Below, one piece after another: positions 46,325 through 56,665 of a DNA stretch of 64,000 nucleotides; the first letter of the stretch is position 1, and each line of letters begins with the position of its first letter. This stretch comes from Enoplolaimus lenunculus. Taxonomy: Eukaryota > Nematoda > Enoplea > Enoplida > Thoracostomopsidae. The notes under the pieces were generated by a model, which worked only from the letters and a program-made list of their open reading frames with translations, was not told the origin of the DNA and did not search any database. Where the stretch lies: contig JASANG010001218.1 in the NCBI GenBank assembly GCA_030248215.1, positions 62,001-126,000 of the forward strand. Direction: 5' to 3'. A program made the translations under genes and the position numbers.

Positions 46325-47045
46325 ATGTCTACTCACTCTGATAAAGCAAAAGAATTTAACTACTTGAAACAAGAGAGTCGAACACGGACGTATCAACACA
46401 AACAGAGCATTGCACCCACACCCAAATCACACAAACTGAACCAACACAAACGAAATCCGCACATACAAGCACTGAGACAGAAACAGAATCCGCACATACA
46501 AACACTGTATAAAAGCAGAAATGAAAACTTGTCATTTCAAAATGGAGCATTCAAAGTTTTGTACCAGTACTACTGGAGAAGATTTGGTTTTTTCAGATCA
46601 GGGTGGAGCGTATTTAGCAACTTTAATATTTGTGGTGCGCAGATTAATGGAACAAGATACAACTGTATAGAACAGTGGTATCAAAGTGAAAAGACATTAT
46701 TTTTCAATGACGTTGAAACGTGGAATAAAATTATGAACACCTACAAACCTTCATTGCAAAAGCAATACGCTAACGAGATCAAAGTATTTCATAAAAAACA
46801 TTGAAAACAGTAGCCGAGGATGTAATGGAAATGGGCCTACGCGCCAAAATACAGCAACATGGTCATATGAGACGAGCTGTTGCTAGCACAGGGCAAGCAA
46901 TTATTGCTGAAGCATGTTAATTTGACAAATACTGGGGAATAGGCAAAAATATTTATGATAGTGAAGCATTAGATTTAAATAAATGGACTGGTGAAAACAA
47001 ATTGGGTGGACTGTGGATGAAACTAAGAGAAGAAATTACAGGATA
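46325..47045 (+). pseudogene. NADAR (YbiA-like) domain remnant in the right arm of the Polinton fossil
   Basis: After a threonine/glutamine-rich start shared with the left arm comes a segment with the hallmarks of NADAR domains: an F-x-S-x-x-S-x-F-S-N-F opening, a Y-x-x-x-E-Q-W-Y-Q-x-x-K-x-x-F-F motif, and downstream a D-x-x-W-G-x-G motif and a W-x-G-x-N-x-L-G-x-L-x-M ending. NADAR proteins are N-glycosidases acting on ADP-ribose derivatives, including ADP-ribosylated guanine in bacterial DarT-type systems. The gene is broken in at least one place and is treated as a fossil. The left arm has no matching NADAR segment. Confidence 0.65.
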
Positions 47046-47084
47046 ATAACAACAAGTAATACAAATCCCAACGGTCCTTTCAAG

Positions 47085-47535
47085 GACCACCACCTCAGGC
47101 TGTTTGCACAGCTACCAGGCGCGGCCCCTACGGCGATGGTGTAGTCTGGCTGCATGCTGGGCTGGGGATTATACCCCGTGCACCATTGCAAGATGAACCA
47201 TTTGTCACCTGCTACTCCCCATCCTCCTCCACATGTGGAGGTGGAGGAGGAGGGGGAGTAGGAGGTGACAAATGGTTCATCTTGCAATGGTGCACAGGGT
47301 ATAATCCCCAGCCCAGCATGCAGCCAGACTACACCACCACCTCAGGCTGTTTGCACAGCTACCAGGCGCGGCCCCTACGGCGATGGTGTAGTCTGGCTGC
47401 ATGCTGGGCTGGGGATTATACCCCGTGCACCATTGCAAGATGAACCATTTGTCACCTCCTACTCCCCCTCCTCCTCCACCTCCACATGTGGAGGAGGATG
47501 GAGCACTACTCCCTGCACCTCCACATGTTGGGGAA
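47085..47535. repeat. Nested palindromes and direct duplication at outer end of right arm
   Basis: A long palindrome with arms of about 100 bp is centred on ACATGT at 47231-47236. Its left half is then repeated directly (47340-47470) and followed by another CACATGTG-centred half. GC-rich, unlike the surroundings. Could form large hairpins or cruciforms. Confidence 0.85.
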
Positions 47536-47560
47536 GCCTGAGCTCAAACCGAAATACCTG

Positions 47561-48242
47561 TGAAATTCGATTATTTATATACTCTTTTAAGAATATAAAC
47601 AGAGCAACTTTTTTACATACAAAAAAATCAGAAAATTAACTCTTGAATATAAGACAACTATTTCTTGAAAGGAAGAAAGTTGTCTTATGTATTACTAACA
47701 GTAATTTTTTGAATTTAAAACATTTATGTTTTGTCTGAAATACCAGACATTTATGTCGTAAAATTTAGGAAAGTAGGACTCTTAAAATTTCAAGACAATT
47801 TATTTTGTGTATAGAAAGTTTCATTCTAACAAATTTTAAGCTTTGGTGGCCTGCCACTGGCACTCCAGCGGCGGTCCTGGTCGGCTGAAATGAAATATAG
47901 GAGCAAACTGTGTCATGTTTAAATTTTTTTATTTTTAAATATATTTAATTTCAAAAACAAAATAAAAGCTTCGTGTGACTGAACGTTATTATTTAACATA
48001 GTTTGTATGCTATTTTATACACCGCTCGAGTTGTTTTTAGACTAAAAATAAACGAGAAAAAACACATTTTTGAATATACTGTTTGGGAAAAAAGGAGGTA
48101 GGTGTGAACCTAGAATTTCATTTCAGGAGGGTATGACGTCACGTCATAGGTTTTAGCCAGAGACTGACGGCTGGGATAATTTTTGAACCTGTAAAAGTAC
48201 CTTTTTTCAATTTATCAGAATTTTCTCGCAAGATACGGCTCA
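47561..48242. other. Stretch with no recognised gene
   Basis: AT-rich with an inverted pair AAGACAACTATTTCTTGAAA / AAGAAAGTTGTCTT near 47650-47686. No coding support. Confidence 0.4.
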
Positions 48243-48390
48243 TGTAAGTATCAGGGGCAGAAAGTTTTTCTGTTGAAAAAGAAATGAGTAAGCTTAAGGC
48301 TTAGTAATACACCCATTCGTACGCTTAGGCGCAGGCTTAGAAATATTATCCTATAATACTGTTCCGACCCTGTTCTTTAAATTGGCCCAA
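48243..48390. mobile_element. Family A element, diverged
   Basis: ATCAGGGGCAGAAAGTTTTT near the left and GACCCTGTTCTTTAAATTGG at the right; few TTAGGC units. Confidence 0.75.
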
Positions 48391-49289
48391 GCTATATAGA
48401 AATTTTCAGCTATACATATATAAATATATATATCCCACTTGCATACGCCTATGTAAAAGTAACAAAACAGCTCGAAATTTCCGTCTCACCTAGTTTGTAA
48501 TGTTGTCAACGCGGTTATAGCTAAAATTACAGTTCAGGTGGGTATAACCTCATGTAAAAGACAAATTTGAAACTTTTTTGACTTTTAGTATCCTTGAATA
48601 TTTTTCTTAAGCCAGATAAATGTGATTTTTTTGCGTGTTTCTTCAAAAATTTCGGGGCGGAAATATATCCGCTCTATCCCTTGTTGAAATACGTCCAATG
48701 TTTTCAGCATTTACGCTAAAGTTTCAGTAGCTATGTGCTCGGTAAAAATACTAGGCTGAGTCAATATTACATAAGTTTTACTAGAGTTTGTTGTGTTATA
48801 TTTTCAGTTGATTGATATATAGTGTGTGTGATTGCAGTGCAGTTTTCTTGCAAAATTGCAAAAAAATTAGCCATAAAATTATGGTTTTTCATCGTTTGCG
48901 CTTATTTTTGTCGTATCATTAAAAGCGTTTTCACACACATCGGAGTGTATTGAGCAGTCGAATCACGACAACTCGTCGACCGACAACTTGTAATTCGAAA
49001 TTTTTTGGCGACTCGACAATTTGTCGTCCAGAGTTAGGCTTAAGCTTAATAGCATAAGGATTCGGATTTGAATGGTGCTTAGGTTAAGTTTGGCCAGTTG
49101 TTGGGCGACCAACATTTACGGGCGACTACATTGAAGCAGGTTCGTCGAGCAGGTGATGCGATTGCTCCAAGGACCGCAAACGGGTGGTCATAACTCACGT
49201 GGCCTATCTGCGGTTTTATGAAACTCCCGAGTTGCAAAATATCCGAAAATTCTTCCCGTTTTTGTCTACCAGAACCCGTTCATTATAAC
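48391..49289. other. No recognised gene; family J fragment near 48920-49035
   Basis: GACTCGACAATTTGTCG and GTCGACCGACAACTTGT resemble 52155-52195 (GAGTCGACGAGATTTC, AAGTTGTCGGTCGAC). Confidence 0.4.
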
Positions 49290-49460
49290 CCTAAATTTAA
49301 GCCTAAACTTATGCCTAAGCCTAAGCCTACTTAAGTTTAGGATGACGTTGAGGATTAAAGCTTATGTTTAAGCCTAAGACTAATCTGAGGCTTTATAACA
49401 TAAGCTTAATCCTCATCGTCATCCTAAACTTAAGTTATACCTAAACCTCCCAGTCTATAA
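49290..49460. repeat. Inverted repeat with telomere-like words
   Basis: TTAAGTTTAGGATGACG (near 49331) pairs with CGTCATCCTAAACTTAA (near 49419); between them are TTAATCC/GGATTAA arms and CCTAAG words. Confidence 0.65.
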
Positions 49461-49569
49461 GTCCCCTTCAGCTTTAGACGATTATAATTCTCAACGTAAG
49501 TTGAACCGAATCTGAAATTACACAAGGACACCTATACAGTAATATGAACGCTTTCGAACTTAAATATCT

Positions 49570-49667
49570 CGGCCAATGCCTAAGCAAAAAAATGTAATCT
49601 AGAATCTAAACCTACTCTTTTATAAATCCACCAGAATGCTGGACGCCACTTAAAGTAATATGGGCCA
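49570..49667. mobile_element. Family B element with arrays deleted
   Basis: GTAATCTAGAATCTAAACCT and GCCACTTAAAGTAATATGGGCC-type end, only 98 bp long, with almost no TTAGGC left. Confidence 0.75.
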
Positions 49668-49893
49668 ATATCTCTATTCAGAAAAGACCTCCTAAACATA
49701 TGAAAAGTTCCGTTCAATAGTGTTAACAACCTGTCCATTCGCCTGATATCGAAACAAAGTTGAACTCAACGAAATTTGAAGAAAGTTTGGATCTGGCTTT
49801 GAATTTAAATACAATGTCAAATTTTCAATTTGAGTTGAATCTACGAAATGCTCTCTTTGACTCACTTTTGCTCCATTCTTCCTTAAAACAATT

Positions 49894-50068
49894 GGTCAAT
49901 GTAGGGCCACAACTGCAGTATAAGCATATCTCTAAGCCAAAGCGTAAGCGTAAAAATGAGCTTACACACAAGCATAAGCGTAACCCTAAACCTAAGCAAA
50001 AATTAGTCTAAGGCTTTAAGCTTTCCTGTCCACAGAACAACGTTCCGCCCCCGATCTTTACATGGGCC
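49894..50068. mobile_element. Family A element with perfect 8-bp duplication
   Basis: Flanked by AAACAATT at 49886-49893 and 50069-50076. Ends GGTCAATG and CCCGATCTTTACATGGGCC. Confidence 0.95.
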
Positions 50069-50528
50069 AAACAATTGGGATTCGCGGCCACCTTGGCCCC
50101 CCAAAGCTACGTGTAGGTTGCTGTGTCACTCTTAGTTAATATTTCAAACTAAAAACTAAAACAAATCTAAAACCAAACCCAAATCCACACCTTAAGGTAG
50201 TCCCCGGCTCCGCTTATTCCCTCTTAGAATCTAAGTTAAACTTAAGCGTTGCTAAACGGCGTAAAATCGGTAAATCTATGCGTAGCGGCTTAGCCCCAAT
50301 GTAAAATTATTCGGGGGCACTGCGTAGAACCCTGATATATTAATCCGCTAATGTCACTTTCATAAACCTAAAAGTAGCCTAAATACGCCCATACGCCTAA
50401 GCCTAAGGTTCAATATATACTGATTAGTCAAAAACTAAGCCTACGCTTCGGTAAAAAATACTCTCAAGCCAAAGTTTACTCTATTGCAATGCCACTAAAC
50501 CATGAGCCAAATAGGCCATGATAGTATA
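50069..50528. other. No gene; degenerate telomere-like words
   Basis: Scattered CCTAAGCC, CCTAAAAG and ACCAAACCCAAATCC words without element ends. Confidence 0.35.
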
Positions 50529-50536
50529 AACATTTT

Positions 50537-50696
50537 CGACAATGTAAAGAACAGGGGCGGAACAGTATTATAGCATATTCCTAAGCCAAAGCCTATGCCT
50601 AAGCCTAAGCCGAGCAAAAAAACTAGTCTAAAGCTTAAGTTTACTCTATTACAGTCCCACAGAATAAACGTTCCGCCCCTGATCTTTACAAGGGCC
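50537..50696. mobile_element. Family A element directly upstream of the first TTL gene, perfect 8-bp duplication
   Basis: Flanked by AACATTTT at 50529-50536 and 50697-50704. AATGTAAAGAACAGGGGCGG and CGCCCCTGATCTTTACAAGG. The right-hand duplication is followed by AG, which leaves ATTTTAG before the ATG at 50724, a possible trans-splice acceptor made of duplicated target bases. Confidence 0.95.
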
Positions 50697-50723
50697 AACA
50701 TTTTAGACAAATTCAAATCAAAA

Positions 50724-52934
50724 ATGTATACGTTACTATTGGCTACGTTAGTTTTCGGTACATCCAACGCGTTTCTGTTCAGTTCCCAAACGGTTCGTAT
50801 AAAAGGCGAATTGTTTTGCCCTTCCGAACCCAAAGAAGCACACGGTATTACCGTAACCCTCAAAGATAAAGATACTCGTAAGTTTAAAGTGGCCAACACA
50901 GCTCGAAATGGCTCCAGCAACCGCGGGTTTAAGGCCCATTACTAAAACTTCCATTTTTCAGTCGTTTGCCTGCATTGTCAATGTAAAGAGCAGGGGCAGA
51001 ACAGTATTATATAAGCATATTTCTAAGCCTAAGCCTAAGCCTAAGCGTAAGAATGAGCATATTCCTAAGCCTAAGCCAAAGCCTAAGCCTACGCCAAGTA
51101 AAAAAATTAGTCTAAAACTTAAGCTTACTCTTTTCTAGTCCCACCTAACAACGTTCTGCCCCTGATCTTTACATGGCCACCTGCATCATGAAGTAGAATC
51201 CTTATCCCGTATTCTCATGTAGCACCTATAATTAGTTGGTAATAGGTCTTGTAACTTTCGAACAAGCGAATGTTGAGGTTTAAAATTTAGCACATTTGTT
51301 TGAAAACCTATTACTAATGTGATGATAGGTGCTATATGCATTTCAGAATATGGGCTCTGATTGCTGTTCTGAAACAAATATTCGTTCACAAAACTTTTAA
51401 GAATATGTTCTAATCTGCTTATATATACTGTCCCTTGTTTGTATATTAAAGAATAATTTACAACAGCTGGAACGCCGCCCAAAATACGTATGTGGGGCAT
51501 TTCAGCTTTAATATGTGGACATGAGCACCTACACCTGCAAATTTCCGGATTTTAATCTTGGTCTGGGGTGTTGGACCAGCCAACTGTAGCTTATAAAAAT
51601 TTGGTACTAAATTTTTAATGTCCTGTCCGGGCTGGTAGCTGTAAACTTGAAACCGAAATCGGGTTTTTACCGGCATGCAACATTGTGTTTTGATCTGAGA
51701 GCTTACTCTGAGTTGAGATGATTCTCACTTTGAGTTGAGTTGACTCTGTGTGTGTTGATTAATTAACTCAAAATGAATTAAATCAATTCGCAATTCTGAG
51801 TTCTGATGGTCCTAACTCAGACTGAGTAATTCAACTCATTCTGAGTTAAAATGAACTCACTTAAATTTACAGTGTAATAGCGTAAACTTAAGGTTTAGAC
51901 CAGTTTTATTGTGTACGCCTAATGCTTAGTTATCGGCTTATCTTTACGCTAAGACTTTGCCTTAGGCTAAGGTTTAGAAATACGGTTATACTACTGTTCC
52001 GCCCCCTTCAAATAACACTAGTCTTTATTTAGCATATATGTATATATTTTTCCGAATCTACGAAAATTGTTCGCCAGTCAATTTGTTCCAGTATCCTTCC
52101 TTATACATAAAACCTTAAGTCTCGGCCTATCGCCAATGATTGGCAGCCAACTGTAGAGTCGACGAGATTTCACAATACAAGTTGTCGGTCGACACACTGT
52201 AAATTTGAGTGAGTTGATTTTAACTCAGAATGAGTTGAATCACTCAGTCTGAGTTAGGACTATCAGAACTCAGAATTTTGAGTTGTTTCCATTCATTTTT
52301 AGTTTAATTAACAAACCCACCCAGAGTCAACTCAACTCAGCCTGAGAATCAAATCAACTCAGAGTGAGTTAACTTTTGCTGATATCTAATTCAGAAATAA
52401 CCAACTCGCTAGCTGAATTGATTAATCAACTCATTTGAATTTACAGTGCAGGTTATCTATTTTGTCGCCAGAAATTAAGATGTCTTATACTAAAGAATGA
52501 CGCTAAAAATTAAATAGATTTCATTAGTATAGTATGGAAACCTTCACAATCGCCAAAAATAAACCATCGAAGGTCGAGTGATAAAATTGTGAATGATGCT
52601 GTTTGTTTCAGTCAACATCGACGACACACTTGCTCGCGTAAAAACCGACAAATCTGGTCGATTCAGCATCGAAGCATCCGCGCGCGACGCCGTTGGAAAC
52701 ATTGATCCAGTACTGATCATTTATCATGACTGCAACGACTATTCGGAACACGTCTTCGGGACTCCAAAAGCGTGCCAACGTCAATGGAAACTAACCATTC
52801 CGGATATATACGTCAAAAATGATAAAGAAATGGACATTGGCCGAATTAACTTAGAACTCCGGCTTGAAGACGACGAAAGCCGGGACTGTTTTCATCGGTC
52901 AGCTGGCGGAATACTGGGCCGACGCCGTCGTTAG
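50724..52934 (+). CDS. Transthyretin-like (TTL/TTR) family secreted protein 1 (two exons)
   Basis: Exons 50724-50877 and 52612-52934 join in phase 1 to give 158 residues. Residues 1-16 form a signal peptide (MYTLLLATLVFGTSNA). The TTL fold follows: VRIKGELFCPSEP with Cys32, ITVTLKDKDT, the D-D-T-L turn after the splice, TDKSGRFSIEA, GNIDPVLIIYHDC (Cys92), ACQRQWKLTIPDIYV (Cys106), and a late Cys in SRDCF. TTL proteins are small secreted beta-sandwich proteins of nematodes; TTR-52 in C. elegans bridges apoptotic cells to their engulfers, but most members have no known ligand. The C-terminus ends in GRRRR, which is unusual and might be a processing site. A family-A element with a perfect 8-bp target duplication ends 27 bp before the ATG. 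The 1.7-kb intron holds two family-A, two family-C and one family-F copies. Same intron position and phase as the gene at 59634. Confidence 0.92.
50977..51179. mobile_element. Family A element in the intron of TTL gene 1
   Basis: Flanked by CCTGCATT / CCTGCATC. GTCAATGTAAAGAGCAGGGG and CCCTGATCTTTACATGGCC-type end; CCTAAG runs with GTAAGAATGAGCATATT. Confidence 0.93.
51205..52007. repeat. TTL gene 1 intron: F copy, partial C copy, partial A copy
   Basis: 51205-51357 is family F (GTAGCACCTATAATTAG, TGATGATAGGTGCTATATGC). 51698-51873 is the right part of a C element (CACTTAAATTTACAGTG). 51877-52007 is part of an A element ending ATACTACTGTTCCGCCCCC. Confidence 0.8.
52195..52449. mobile_element. 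Family C MITE in the intron of TTL gene 1
   Basis: CACTGTAAATTTGAGTGAGT and CATTTGAATTTACAGTG; GAGTTGA-rich interior. Confidence 0.92.
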
Positions 52935-52984
52935 AAGTTGATCAAATCAAACTATAATGTTAACACTTTTAGTACTGACAGTGC

Positions 52985-53395
52985 GTTTGGCTACTGGCAG
53001 GCTGCAACCGGAATTCCGATTCCGGCATTTTTTCACCTTCCGGTTCCGGTAAATTTTTAACGGAATTAAAAATTCCTGGCATTAAAATTTGGTCGGTGGA
53101 AATTAAAAAATTTTTTCTAAAAAATGACGGTAAAAATTAAATAGATTTTGTTACTATAGTATGCAAACCTTGACAATCATGAAAATATGAAATACCGCAC
53201 AGAAAGCGAATAGATAACTCCAACTATGGGTTATTTCACCAATTATATTGCAAAAAAAGATAATTAAAATGAATATTTCGGTGGCATGTATTTTTCATTT
53301 TCCGGTTCCGGTTCCGGTTCCGTTTCCGGTAATTTTTTCAAATTCTAGTTTTGGTTCCGATTCCGGTAAATTGTAATTCCGGTTGCACCCTGGCT
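52985..53395. repeat. Family L repeat (CCGGTTCCGG-rich)
   Basis: GGCTGCAACCGGAATTCCGA near the left and GGTAAATTGTAATTCCGGTTGCACC at the right form inverted ends; TTCCGGTTCCGGTTCCG inside. A fragment is at 61640-61735. Confidence 0.7.
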
Positions 53396-53733
53396 ACTGG
53401 CTCGTTTTCTCACACTGCGTGCAACTTAACAACCCTGATAGTAGCCGCATCTGCGGTAAGAAATGACGGTCAAAGTTGCTTTGCACCGCCAGCCAAGAGG
53501 AGCCCCGGCAGCCAGTGACGTATCCAAAAACAGTAGGAACACAAAATCTCGACTAAAACGAGCGAGTAGCTAAACACAATTTTAGTACTAAATTGTAATA
53601 TCAAATTTTAATTTTGATTCCTGTCTGTAGAAAAAGGCCTCTATGTGGGCCCGCCTTGGCACTGCTAGTCCCAGTTAGGAATTATTAATAGCTCGAGCAA
53701 AGAACCATACAGACGGTGCAAGTAAACCCTGCC
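53396..53733. other. Stretch with no recognised gene
   Basis: Slightly GC-richer (CCGCATCTGCGG near 53443). Nothing recognised. Confidence 0.35.
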
Positions 53734-53971
53734 GGCCAATAAGTATATTTCTAAGCCTAAACCTAAGTTTCAGCCTAAGCCTAAGCCTAAGAATGAGCAT
53801 ATACATTCCTAAGCCTAAGCCTAATCACTAACCCTAAGCGTGAGAATGAGCATATTCCTAAGCCTAGAGCCTAAGTCTAAGCCTAAGCCAAGCAAAAAAT
53901 TAGTCCAAAGCTTAAACTTACTCTATTGCACTCCCACAGAAAAACGTTCCACACCTGATCTTTACATGGGT
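53734..53971. mobile_element. Family A element
   Basis: GGCCAATAAGTATATTTCTA (left end internally deleted) and CACCTGATCTTTACATGGGTC-type end; CCTAAG runs. Confidence 0.88.
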
Positions 53972-54157
53972 CAACTGTTCGAACATGATTTGTTTTATGC
54001 TGGGACACAATTTTCTGCCAGGATTTTGCTATAACATTTCATTTGTTGTTTGAGTAACTGCGTGTCTATAGCAACTAAAAATCACTATGTCACAGTCATG
54101 TATATAGCAAGCTTATGTTATTTTGAGCCTTTAAAGTACTTCTCATGCCATTGGTTT

Positions 54158-54397
54158 AACCCTTTGTCACATGAATATTTTCCGATTTCATCTGAGACAT
54201 ACTTTTATGCTGGGATTTGATCCTCATAGACATGGGAGGTTGAAGCTTTACCATGGTGGGATCTCTCACGTCTTGTACAGATTTTGTACTGTGTATACGC
54301 TGAGTAACAGTTCACAGTGTGTTGTGCATTATTTCACTATGAAAAACGCATACTGAACTGAGTTGGTCAGAGTCAACTCTGTTCGCAAAAAGGGTTA
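54158..54397. mobile_element. Family Q element, copy 2
   Basis: TTAACCCTTTGTCACATGAA and CGCAAAAAGGGTTAA, TTAA at both ends. Aligns with 18355-18582. Confidence 0.8.
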
Positions 54398-54424
54398 AAT
54401 TGTATTGCTTTCTTGAGAATCCAC

Positions 54425-54729
54425 GGCCAATGCAAAGAACAGGTGCGAAAAGTTTTATAAGCATTTACCTAAGCCTAATCCTAAGCCTAATCCTAAGCCT
54501 AAGCCTAAGCCTAAGCCTAAGACTGAGTTTATTCCTAAGCCTAAGCCTAAGCCTAAGCCTAAGCCTAAGCCTAAGCCTAAGCCTAAGTCTAAACGTATGA
54601 ATGAGTTTATTCCTAAGCCTAAGCCTAAGTCTATGCCTAAACCAAGCAGAAAAAACTAGTCCAAAGCTTAAGATTTACTCTACTACAATCCCACAGAAAA
54701 ACGTTCCGCCTCTGATCTTTACATGGACC
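54425..54729. mobile_element. Family A element with a long pure telomere-like run
   Basis: Flanked by GAATCCAC / AAATCCAC. GGCCAATGCAAAGAACAGGT and CTCTGATCTTTACATGGACC. From about 54533 to 54588 the sequence is uninterrupted CCTAAG, nine units, the longest pure tract in the window. Confidence 0.95.
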
Positions 54730-55106
54730 AAATCCACAATGTTGACAAATCATGAACCGTTGTGTAATTATGCGTAGAAGTTTATTTTTTCCATTTTTAC
54801 TATTTTTCAATAAAGCAACCTATTTTTAGTGCTAAAAATAAGGTCTGATATTGGCACCATATTGGTACACCGTTTTACTGGCTGGCAACAGGTTGTAAGC
54901 TTGCTGTGAAAATGAAAAATAACTTTAGAGACTGTGAGACTTTGGAGACTGGTATACTTAGGCTTATGTTTAGGTTTAGGCCCCAGTACAGGCATTAACT
55001 CATTTTTAGGTTTAGTGCCCTTAAGAGGGCCAAGAAACTTGTTTACATTAACACAACTAAATCAGGATGTTAGAATCCGGCGCCTTAATCTCACAAACCA
55101 GTCGTA
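54730..55106. other. No gene; TTAGG-like words at 54955-55015
   Basis: ACTTAGGCTTATGTTTAGGT and AGGTTTAGTGCCC words without element ends. Confidence 0.35.
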
Positions 55107-55310
55107 CACTGTCAATTCCAGTGAGTTTATTAATTAACTCAGCTAAAGAGTTAGTTATTTCTGAGCTAATAACTGTAAATATTAACTCACTCTGAGTTGA
55201 ATTGATCCGTACTCTGAGTTCAGTTGATTCCGCGTAAGTTGAATAATTAAATCAGAGTGAGTTTTATTGCTGAGTTCTGAAAGTCGTAACACTCACTGGG
55301 ATTTACAGTG
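55107..55310. mobile_element. Family C MITE
   Basis: CACTGTCAATTCCAGTGAGT and CACTGGGATTTACAGTG, with TA duplications. Confidence 0.92.
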
Positions 55311-55484
55311 TAGTAGGACTACATGTTTGGAGTGAAGCTTTGACCCGGTTGGTGACAGTATGTTTACTAATGCAATAACAGAAACAATATGCTAAATTAG
55401 AGAGTATTTTACTAATTTTCAAATATAGAAGTTTTGAGCCTTGTATTTAAGCAATTCTTATCCAAAAACTCTCATGCACAGCGA

Positions 55485-55910
55485 AGCGGTTTTGTTTATT
55501 TTACTCGGTGGCAGAAAGGTGGTGATGTTCGTCCGTCTGTTCGTTGGATGGCCCTTGTAAAGATCAGGGGCGGAACGTTTTTCCGCAGGACTAGAATAGA
55601 GTAAGCTTAAAGCTTTAGTCTGGTTTTTTTATTAGCTTAGGCTTAGGCTTAGGCCTAGGAATAAACTCATTCTTACGTTTTAGGCTTTAGGCTTAGGCTT
55701 TGGCTGAGGAATATGCTTATAATACTGTTCCGCCGCTGTTCTTTACAATGGCCCGTCCGACTTTAATCTCAGTCTTATTAACCACTTACCAATTTTGATA
55801 AACTTTTTTGTTTGAAAGCTTGTTATTCCGCAGCGTTAACTTCGCATTGCAGTGTTAAAACGCTTCGCGAAACTATGAGCTTTGCTCGACTATCCGCTTC
55901 GCTCCAAAAG
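55485..55910. repeat. Family H copy outside the Polinton, split by a family A element
   Basis: AGCGAAGCGGTTTTG, CAGAAAGGTGGTGATGTTCG and GTCCGTCTG on the left; TTTTGATAAACTTTTTTGTT and GTTAACTTCGCATTGCAG on the right, matching 39830-40020. Confidence 0.8.
55550..55752. mobile_element. Family A element nested in family H
   Basis: GGCCCTTGTAAAGATCAGGG and GCTGTTCTTTACAATGGCC; in the orientation opposite to most copies. Confidence 0.93.
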
Positions 55911-56053
55911 CATAAAATAGTTATTATGAATAACAGAAATTTTTTGATTGTAAGATTAGCGTTCTATTCCGCGGCAGATCCGCGATTTTTTACTCGGAAT
56001 GGAGCGGAAACTTAACGTCTAAAGAAAAGCGGCTTAACAGGTCATTTTCGTGA

Positions 56054-56312
56054 GTGTACACACGAAAAAGTATTTCTGAATTTATTCAGTAGACTATTTT
56101 CTGTGGCAAACCTGAAACGTTTTTCTGATATTTTGGACAATTTTTCTAAAAATAACTGGAAAACGTTTATTTTCATACCTTATTTCAAACTTTTCTGAAA
56201 TCTTTTCTGTTATAACAGAAATACTTTTCAAGTGCACCTTGCTAAGTATATTTCTTAAATGTGAGAAATTTTTTCTAAATATCAGAAATATTATTTTGAC
56301 AGTATATGCGTT
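56054..56312. mobile_element. Family M MITE, copy 2
   Basis: AAAAAGTATTTCTGAATTTA, GTTATAACAGAAATACTTTT and CTAAATATCAGAAATATTAT match 3438-3695. Confidence 0.8.
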
Positions 56313-56407
56313 TCAACACTGTAAATTTCTATATTCAGAAAAAACTTAATAGTAAAAGCTTCAGGGCAATTTAACTTTACTTGATTGTCTGTTCATTTCT
56401 GCATATA

Positions 56408-56665
56408 CACTGTAAATTCCACTGAGCTGATTTAATCAATTCAGCTTGCGAGTTAGTTATTTCTGAAATAAAATCAGTAAGTAAACATTAACTCATTCTA
56501 AAGTTAAGTTGATTCTCACTGTGACTTGAGTTGGCTCGGGGTGAGTTTATTAATTTGCTCAGAATGAATTGAATCAACTATAAATTTTTAGTTCTGATAG
56601 ACCTAATTCGTACTGAGCGATTCAACTCATTCTGAGTTAAAATCAAATCACTGAAATTTACAGTG
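56408..56665. mobile_element. Family C MITE
   Basis: CACTGTAAATTCCACTGAGC and CACTGAAATTTACAGTG with TA duplications. Confidence 0.93.

Larger units (their letters stand above)
29440..47560. mobile_element. Polinton/Maverick-like element, fossil, with very long inverted arms
   Basis: Left arm (about 29590-40055) and right arm (about 43030-47530, inverted) share the same ordered blocks: a CACATGTG-centred GC-rich palindrome, a threonine/glutamate-rich coding remnant, a 52-bp tandem repeat, unrecognised coding remnants, the 126-bp satellite, and an inner repeat with GTCCGTCTGTCC runs (family H). Between them lies a unique core with polymerase B remnants. By eye the inner arm segments are nearly identical, so the arms are young or kept alike by gene conversion. 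The coding parts are broken at more than half a dozen places. Integrase, ATPase, protease and capsid genes were not seen. The element is not whole. Outer ends are approximate because the outermost sequences of the two arms differ. Confidence 0.7.

Noticed and set aside
54425-54729. A true chromosome end or fusion point
   Set aside because: The telomere-like tract is inside a MITE with target duplications, and tracts across the window occur in both orientations.
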